From Membranipora membranacea (Eukaryota > Bryozoa > Gymnolaemata > Cheilostomatida > Membraniporidae), in NCBI GenBank assembly GCA_914767715.1, contig OU612068.1, forward strand, positions 31,868,001-31,932,000: a stretch of DNA of 64,000 bases, written 5' to 3'. Below are positions 58,201 through 64,000 of the stretch, one piece after another (the stretch's first letter is position 1; each line of letters begins with the position of its first letter). The notes beneath the pieces were generated by a model that saw nothing but the letters and a program-made list of their open reading frames with translations, did no database searches and was not told where the DNA came from. The position numbers and the translations under genes were made by a program.

Positions 58201-61200
58201 AATCAGAGTGCTCTTGCACAATGGGTCCTTACTCATTTCACAGAAAACACTCAATTTTCCTATTGATTTTGTAGTACCGCCATACAGATGCAAGTCTCAT
58301 CAAAACAAAATGTCAGTGAAAGTTTTTCTTCCAGGACATGATTATTATCTGAGGCCAAAAAGTTCTGTCCTCATCAGCGAGCCTCACCTGGCTGGTGCTC
58401 TGTATAGTCGACTGTAAAGCCTTTCAGCTGTAACATCTCTACTGGTTCTGCCTTTCTATCCTTGTAACTACAGACGGCGAATGTATACTGGGAGACTTGA
58501 ACCAGCACAAAATATCTCTTCTTGCAGGTTCTCCATACCTTCTTCCCCAGCGCATATAAATACCTGGAAGGAGCAGAGAGCAAACTCAAAAATGATTCTA
58601 AACAAAAACCAGAGATGACAGAAGTGAAATTAAGTTGCTGGCAGGCAGTAAGTACGCGATGTTTGAACCCATACACTCTCCAATGACATTGATTCCCATC
58701 TATTTGGATTGCCGGAAACTTGGAAAAGTAATCCTAATAGTGATCAGAACCCTCTTGAACTTGTTAGGTATAATGCCACCAATTTTAAGTCCTAATGCTG
58801 ATTCGCTGGTATCTTCTCAGTTTTCAGCGCTGTTTAGTGAGGAAGCTACCTGATCCCATGTATCGCACATCAGCAATATTAATACCATTATTCCATACGC
58901 CTGTTGGTATTAGGTATATGGTTGCTCCAACTGGTGACCACAGCACATAGCTGATGCTTTTTTGACATAGGAGAATAATATAGGAGAAGGTAAATAGGGC
59001 CGATCCTGGAGTGTTAGCCTTACACTTATCACAGCCTATTGATTAAAAATAGAATTAGTATTATATCTGCACTTTAAAAGGTGCAAAGCTCAGATCTTAA
59101 TCAAGACCTGGCATGTGTTAAATGCTGTCGCAGATTGGTCCCATTGTAAGTATTTAGGTCATGGTGCATGCCATGAATGTTGTCATGTCTATTTGTCGGA
59201 CCTTTGAGACTCACAAATAAGTCTCATTTAAATCTGCTCACTCCTAAAGGAACAAACATTTAAATATTTCATCAATAAAAGCTGTTGATAGGATGGTACA
59301 TTCTCTATCCTACAGCGTTACTTAACACACATTACATACTCAGGGTCAATATTTAATTTGCATAACGTTTCAATCAATGATTGAAATGTGAAATCCCACT
59401 AAACAACAGTTATAATCATGTTTTGTGACTGAGCTGTAAAATCATTTTTTCTGTCAAGAACTATCAGTGGAACAATTTTTTCCCAGTTTAATTTGATATT
59501 AAAAAATACCAGCACGAGCATGGTATAGTAATGGCATCGACAAATTATATAGGTCAGATACGAAGAAAAATACGCAGCAGCGCAATGAGGGAAGCGGGAA
59601 CCACTGACCGATACCATCGCAGACTGAATTATTTAATAAATATTCTCTGTGATGTAAGAAATAATAATTGTGATCGCGATAGTGATAGTGATAGACTCGT
59701 CTGTCAGGTGTACACAATAAATCATACTGGTCATCAGCACGATGAGACTCCATACATGGCATACTTATGATGACTGGTCTCCAAAACACCCTAATGTCCA
59801 GTTGTCATTAATAATGCAACTGAGTAACTTTTGAACAATACAATTTCTATGATTCACCAGGCGTTTCACTCAACTCGAGTGCACTATCCCACACCTTCCT
59901 CATCACCACAAAGAGAGTAAGAGAGAAATAACTCGGCTCTGTCACACATAAACATAAACATAAAGGGAAGGCAATTCTGATTAGAATTAAATCCACATAC
60001 TTGCAACTTTAACCTGAAGTGGACAGAGACGGTGAATAAAAAAGAAGCTAAATATATCAGGGTTGTGCTGTCTCCTATGTGAGCAGGGAAAACAGATAAA
60101 TGCTTCGTATTGTAAATCTTTGATCTGTTCACATCACCAGCATGATAAACTAAATTTATCTATCATTAGGCTGATTGGATGTGTGCAGATCATTAAAAGT
60201 ACATTTTAATAATCTGATCATCAATACTGAGTTGGGGCAGCGGCCCTTTGATTTAGAATTGCTGACCTGAGTCAGTGTCCAGCTTGAAATTAGGTAATAA
60301 ATACTGAGCCACTCACCCGCAGTACTTCATGTTTTGTGGTTTGTCCATGCGGAGTATGACCTTGAGCTCCAGAGTCTCTGGGATGTTCTTTGGTGTGGTT
60401 AGCTTGTATACTTGTGCACTCTTAGAGCTGGTGGCAGTAGGCCTCAGTGTCAACTGAGATATAAGAGAAACCAGTTCATGTTTATGACAAAGATGTAAAA
60501 AAACGCTTTCTTTTCTTCTCAATTAATTTTTTTTCATTGAATAATCTTTCTTTAGAAAATTATTCTTCATTTGACATTAAGACAGCCTTCAGAAATTTTA
60601 ACTGCAAAATTGTTTGAGTGCAGAGCACAGATTCAAATAAACGAGAGTATGGTTTGCTGATTGTCAAAGCCTATTTGAGCCTGCACTAAGCTTATACCCA
60701 ATTAATAAATTACTCGCTGAGTGTGCAATTTAACAACACTACCCAAGCTTGAATAAGCAGACATGTCACATCTGCCTGAACAGAATTGTCTCATTTGCAA
60801 CAAATGACAGACAGAAGCTGTGCACGATAAGAGAAAACAATTTATTCTACCTTGCCCAGCTCTTTATCCTCTATGGCTAATACTCCGATATTCTCCATGT
60901 ACAGTTTGATTTTGATGTTGGGCAGTGGCTGTGTGGTAGTGAAATCACCTTGTGTCCCCCAGCTTGGCTTCGATACTGGCGTCAAACCTGAAAATATAAA
61001 ATTTAAACCCATCGTTGTATTTATAGCAAAGTCATCATCTTATTACCATGAAATGGATATCTGTAATTGCTTATCCGTATGTGGGCAGCAAAGTGTTGAT
61101 TATTTTGAATAGAAAGGTTACACTTTGAAGTGCTATAAGAAAAGGCTTCACCACAGACTCCACCTCTCTTTCCTTTAAAAACAGAAATGGGACTCAAAAG

Positions 61201-63262
61201 AACGTTTAGTGATCTATGGGTAAGGATTAAGAGAACAGGTTTGATTAAGGAAAATTATGTTACTTGAACCCAATTAAATGTGGGATGGATAGCCTACCCG
61301 AACCAGGATGGGGATCCGCAGCCTTGTCACTGGGCCACTTCTACTTGTTAAGTGTTAAGGCTGTGGGGACACGACACCCTCAATTCTACTTCATTTACTA
61401 CAGGGCTTATAGAATCTTGGTTTGTTACAGTCTATGATAAACACTCTGCCCTGACCATAAACTGACAGATCTTTATTATGAAAACTAGTGGTGGATATTT
61501 GGGAGACACGCTGATTATTTCATAAGCTTGGGTCATTCAATCAGTTCACTGGGTTTCTGCACATGTATGAAGACAATTTTACCGGGTTCTCTCCTCTGAC
61601 ACCTGTATCATATTCAATACAGTATCTGAGGTTAGGGTGTTTACTACAGAACGACAGGTGAGATCTAACTGACAAAACCAGGTGAAAAAGTGAAACAAAC
61701 GGTATCCATAGCATTATTGTTTATTAGGTCAATACATGGTACAGTTGAAGAACCTCATGCTATTGAGCAAACCTTACTGCACCTAATGTATTGTGGGATA
61801 CAGTTCACTGGCTTAACCATAAACATATAAATACTTAGTAGTTATATAGTATGGTATTTATATGTTTATGGCCTTAACATTTTACGAAGACCTATTATTT
61901 TGAATTTGATTGTTTTTAGTATGCCAGGAATGTGCTGATGATTGATAGCGGACACTGACTCAAGAGCAGGTAGTTTGGAAGCCATCCTGCCTAGAATATG
62001 TCACTCATATACCAGGATGAACTCGCTATCTCGATCTATGAGGATTTACTGCTATTTTTTTTAAAATGTGGGTTAAAATCGCAAGTGTTTTCTCCGTCCG
62101 AGGACTAAGAAATATCAGTGCCTTAAGGGCGCGGCCGCCGTATTCGGCGCCAAGTTGCTCCCATTTTGCAGACAGGTCGGAGCACACCTGGGGCGTCATA
62201 TGAGCCCAGTAGTCAGTAGACCGCAGCGGGATTCGAACCCAAGACCTCCAACGCTTGTGCGTTAGAGGGCAGGTATGGAGAGCTTCTAAAGGATGTCAGT
62301 TTGGTGACAGTGAGAGGTGTCACAAGCGCAATGAGGATTTTCCATCTTCTTGTTGCTTTAAATGCAATTTGAAATGTTCTTCTGAAGGCTGTCAGCAAGT
62401 GGAGGAAATCATCCTAATGAGTTTGCTGCAGGTAGTTTGGCTGTCAATTGGACAAGGCCGTTTGCCTGAATATCAGGGAAGCGGTTTGTTATGATTATCT
62501 CACTTTTCACACCTTAACTGTTATGGTTATCTTCAGGTCTCTCTCAAATGCAGATCTTATCATCCCATGTCTAAATTTACAGCATACATACACCATCCCT
62601 CTTGTAACTGTCATTTCCAAAACATTTTCTACACTAGTTTTCCTTCCTACCCTGCACATGACCAAACTTCCCAAAGATAATATTTTCATGTTGAAAGAGA
62701 TTTTCATTACCTAATACCTAAGCTAAATTGAGTCATTCATTCCTCATTTCCATCCATGAGGTTCCATTATATGTATTCAACTAATTGCTCTTTCTGTAAC
62801 CCCCTTTTTAGCAAACCTCCCTGATCGCTACTTCTGCAATGCACCCTCCTCCCTGATCAATTTATGTACAAAGATTCTTGAGCTCTCTCTTCTTCTTTTC
62901 GGAATTATTCAGATCATTTCATTCCATTACTTGGATATTAAACATATTAATTATTTTTATTATTCTAATGGAAACTCAAGGGCTGTTAACGTAATGTAAC
63001 ACTTCAATTTCTCTCTTTGCAACAAGTTTTTAACAGGTGAAAACTTAAGGTTTTGTGAAGTGCACAATAAATTACATGTAACTCGTAGATGAGTCCAGCA
63101 CAGCGAACAGCCAATTTATTAGTTATACGAGACACGCAGGTGAGACGGATGTTAAGATAGCTCACCTGTTTGTAGCTTATCACTTCCATCCATTTCCATG
63201 GTACAGTATATATTTTTGTTACTAGGGACACTTCTCAATCCCCTCAGCTCCACAATCACGAC
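40238..63262 (-). CDS. CADPS: CADPS/CAPS, calcium-dependent secretion activator; 5' end beyond window
   Basis: CAPS primes dense-core vesicles for Ca2+-triggered exocytosis at the plasma membrane. Exons, high to low: 63166-63262, 60851-60987, 60317-60453, 58388-58563, 57279-57491, 56091-56227, 55676-55863, 55443-55544, 55053-55116, 54283-54406, 51634-51734, 43898-44054, 43435-43545, 43027-43213, 42677-42788, 42084-42278, 41546-41653, 41122-41226, 40860-40946, 40238-40327; 875 residues in frame. C2-like part: [15 protein letters not shown] ... [12 protein letters not shown] domain: [20 protein letters not shown] ... [13 protein letters not shown] ... [15 protein letters not shown]. Then [53 protein letters not shown], and the MUN region with [35 protein letters not shown] and KRYDEGSL. 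The C-terminus is [11 protein letters not shown] ... VKGISVD. Roughly 400 N-terminal residues must lie beyond 64000. One donor (CTG|gtttgt at 56090) is weak. About 13 residues present in vertebrates between exons 42084 and 41546 are absent. Confidence 0.95.
44251..44280. repeat. 30-nt perfect palindrome flanked by 7-nt direct repeat
   Basis: CACAGAGTAAGGATA followed directly by its reverse complement. The flanks on both sides read CCCCTAT (44244-44250 and 44279-44287 region), like a target-site duplication; the exact right edge may overlap one base. The 26-nt core is identical to 6111-6136. Confidence 0.85.
45904..46270. repeat. Inverted duplication at the retrotransposon 5' end
   Basis: Arms of about 180 bases meet at 46089/46092 (GAATATTAA-gt-TTAATATTC). 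They differ at a few bases and by a short insertion near 46040 (left arm: GCCAATTGCATAG). The left arm stops where the right arm enters the conserved VVPQGSVLG codons. Confidence 0.92.
45904..47300 (+). mobile_element. 5'-truncated non-LTR retrotransposon with inverted 5' end
   Basis: Reverse transcriptase C-terminal half: [29 protein letters not shown] (catalytic FADD), [32 protein letters not shown], then an in-frame TAG at 46683, [18 protein letters not shown], and a frameshift near 46800. This is a Jockey/CR1-like layout. The 5' part (46092-46270) is preceded by its own reverse complement (45904-46089), joined by two bases. The 3' end is ill-defined; tandem GATGTAAGTTGATGTAAG near 47289-47307 may be the tail. 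The element sits in the first intron of the THAP gene and is non-functional (stop, frameshift, 5' truncation). Confidence 0.88.
48107..49032 (+). repeat. Diverged tandem duplication within the THAP locus
   Basis: The segments at about 48147-48310 and 48868-49032 are homologous: ACCAAACCAAAC..., CTGAACAGGGTAAG / GTGAACAGGGTAAG, GATAGTTGT(A/G)TCGTCC, then a T-rich run and CATTTCTAGAC / TGTTTCTAGTT. Each contains a similar acceptor-less GAACAG|ggtaag donor-like point. It looks like an exon-plus-intron duplication that has since diverged. Edges are approximate. Confidence 0.6.
49441..49585 (+). repeat. (ATTC)n microsatellite, about 35 copies
   Basis: An uninterrupted ATTC tetranucleotide array of about 140 bases. 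Because 4 is not a multiple of 3, all three frames stay open and give repeated SFIH peptides; these are not genes. Confidence 0.98.
50827..50854 (+). repeat. (ACAT)n microsatellite
   Basis: About seven ACAT units in the non-coding stretch after the coiled-coil exon of the THAP locus. Confidence 0.9.
53529..53609 (-). other. Candidate CADPS cassette exon
   Basis: An 81-nt open segment between TTCTCATAG and CCGG|gtagga. Its phase (1 at both ends) matches exactly the junction between exons 54283-54406 and 51634-51734, so inclusion adds 27 residues ([27 protein letters not shown]) in frame. Skipping also leaves a good protein. The insert falls just before the [13 protein letters not shown] block. 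It is not a conserved segment I remember from vertebrate CAPS. Confidence 0.45.
61817..61871. repeat. 18-bp perfect inverted repeat in a CADPS intron
   Basis: Arms CCATAAACATATAAATAC (61817-61834) and its reverse complement (61854-61871). Pairing continues imperfectly outward (CTTAA / TTAAG-like). Confidence 0.85.
62095..62275 (-). repeat. tRNA-derived SINE-like repeat
   Basis: On the minus strand a B box GGGTTCGAATCCCGC is preceded by a tRNA-like anticodon region (TAACGCACAAGCGTTGGAGG) and followed by a GC-rich body (GCCCAGGTGTGCTCCGACC, GGCGCCGAATACGGCGG) unlike the surrounding AT-rich intron. The A box is missing or eroded, so a 5'-truncated SINE is likely. Confidence 0.5.
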
Positions 63263-63521
63263 CTTAAGTCAACAAAATATTGAATATGTGAGATAAAAAC
63301 TTAGTGCAATTAAAAAAGCCCGCAGCATGTCCATAACGAAGCATGTCCATAACGTTTCAAAACAAACAAGGATTAGCCATTTCCTGATGGAAGCATTAAT
63401 AAACGGCAGCAGAAAAAACGTGACTACAGCCTGTTGTATGACATGGACTGATGTACGAGTATTACTATGATTGTGACTTGGAGCGTGCAAAGGCATCTGC
63501 GCGCCGTAAGAAGAAAAATTA

Positions 63522-63894
63522 CCGTAATCCCTCACCTATAGATCGCCGACTCATAAGTGAAGGCGGCTATAAGAGAGTAGTATATAGACGCGACTATCAT
63601 TTGAAGCATTATTATATTTAGTTTGGACCAAAATCTCTTACAATCACCGAAGATGAATAGCTCAGTGGTAGAGCGTTCGACTAGTAAACATGGAGTTGTG
63701 AGTTCGAAACCCACTGAGGGCAGTTTTTTTCCCAAAACTACTTAGTTCATTTGTAGTGAGTGTAGTGTAGTGAGTGACTTAGAGCGGTGGGGTGTCTTAT
63801 AGCTGTGGGGTGTCTTATAGCTGGAGCATTTTTATTTTTTCTGAGGGGGGTGATTCACTTATAAGTCCGGTGACTTATAGGTGAGGGATTACGG
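63522..63894. mobile_element. MITE with TA target duplication and tRNA-like core
   Basis: Perfect 19-base terminal inverted repeats (CCGTAATCCCTCACCTATA), with imperfect pairing to about 40 bases, are flanked by TA on both sides (63520-63521, 63895-63896). The 373-bp element has no transposase. Its ends and TA duplication fit a Tc1/mariner- or similar TA-targeting family (inference). The interior holds a tRNA-like sequence and, near the right end, a 17-base direct repeat (GTGGGGTGTCTTATAGC, twice). Confidence 0.88.
63648..63731 (+). repeat. tRNA-like Pol III module inside the MITE
   Basis: A box ATAGCTCAGTGGTAGAGCG with a pairing D stem (GCTC/GAGC); B box GAGTTCGAAACCC with a mostly pairing T stem; a TTTTTTT run (63724-63730) directly downstream would stop Pol III. 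The loop CTAGTAA would present AGT, but the anticodon and acceptor stems do not pair, so a working tRNA-Thr is unlikely. Confidence 0.65.
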
Positions 63895-64000
63895 TATCAT
63901 GATTGTTAGTTAATACGGTATATTCAAGTTGATTCAAAGCTGTGTAGGTGTATTGAGTTGATGCTAAACTGATAGATGACCCTTTAGTAGTTCCAAATGA

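Larger units (their letters stand above)
63263..64000. other. CADPS upstream intron at the right edge
   Basis: No further CADPS exon is recognisable here. The interval holds a complete MITE with a tRNA-like insert (63522-63894). The N-terminal exons of CADPS should lie beyond the window. Confidence 0.6.

Noticed and set aside
63648-63731. Functional tRNA-Thr gene
   Set aside because: The anticodon and acceptor stems do not pair; it is inside a MITE and is better read as a tRNA-like remnant.

Overview
This is nuclear DNA from an intron-rich, AT-rich metazoan. It carries animal genes (CADPS/CAPS, USP3, TOE1, IMPDH, COX6C) split into many short exons with GT-AG introns, plus tRNA-derived SINE-like repeats, MITEs and non-LTR retrotransposon debris. 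Compact genes with small introns would fit a sponge or another early-branching animal; that placement is inference. Exon boundaries below were read by eye from splice consensus, frame continuity and remembered family sequences. No alignment was run.

Layout. 1-4.8 kb: the USP3-like histone/ubiquitin deubiquitinase gene on the minus strand, cut at its 3' end by the window edge. 4.8-9.3 kb: gene-poor DNA with a tRNA-derived repeat, copies of a MITE family and perfect hairpins. 9.3-20.8 kb: two tandem plus-strand genes for secreted alpha/beta-hydrolase-like proteins with the same seven-exon structure. The first has lost its nucleophile serine and its oxyanion-loop glycine; the second keeps both. 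20.95-24.4 kb: TOE1, a snRNA deadenylase, on the minus strand and convergent with the second hydrolase gene. 27.2-27.8 kb: a two-exon COX6C-like gene on the plus strand. 29.1-38.1 kb: IMP dehydrogenase on the minus strand, with two homologous, equal-length 207-nt exons for the first CBS domain, so alternative regulatory domains look possible. An inverted-repeat element with a tRNA-like core sits near 30.5 kb inside this gene's span. 40.2-63.3 kb: CADPS (CAPS), the dense-core-vesicle priming factor, on the minus strand; its N-terminal exons lie beyond the right edge.

The roughly 7.6-kb CADPS intron (44055-51633) holds a plus-strand THAP-domain gene or pseudogene. The first intron of that gene is in turn invaded by a 5'-rearranged non-LTR retrotransposon, giving three levels of nesting.

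The neighbours do not form an operon. They are housekeeping genes (ubiquitin, RNA processing, respiration, GMP synthesis) beside a neurosecretory gene and a lineage-specific hydrolase pair. The most interesting signals are the duplicated IMPDH CBS exon, the predicted pseudoenzyme of the hydrolase pair, two inverted-repeat elements carrying central tRNA-like modules, a 30-nt perfect palindrome flanked by a 7-nt direct repeat, and an in-frame cassette-exon candidate in CADPS.
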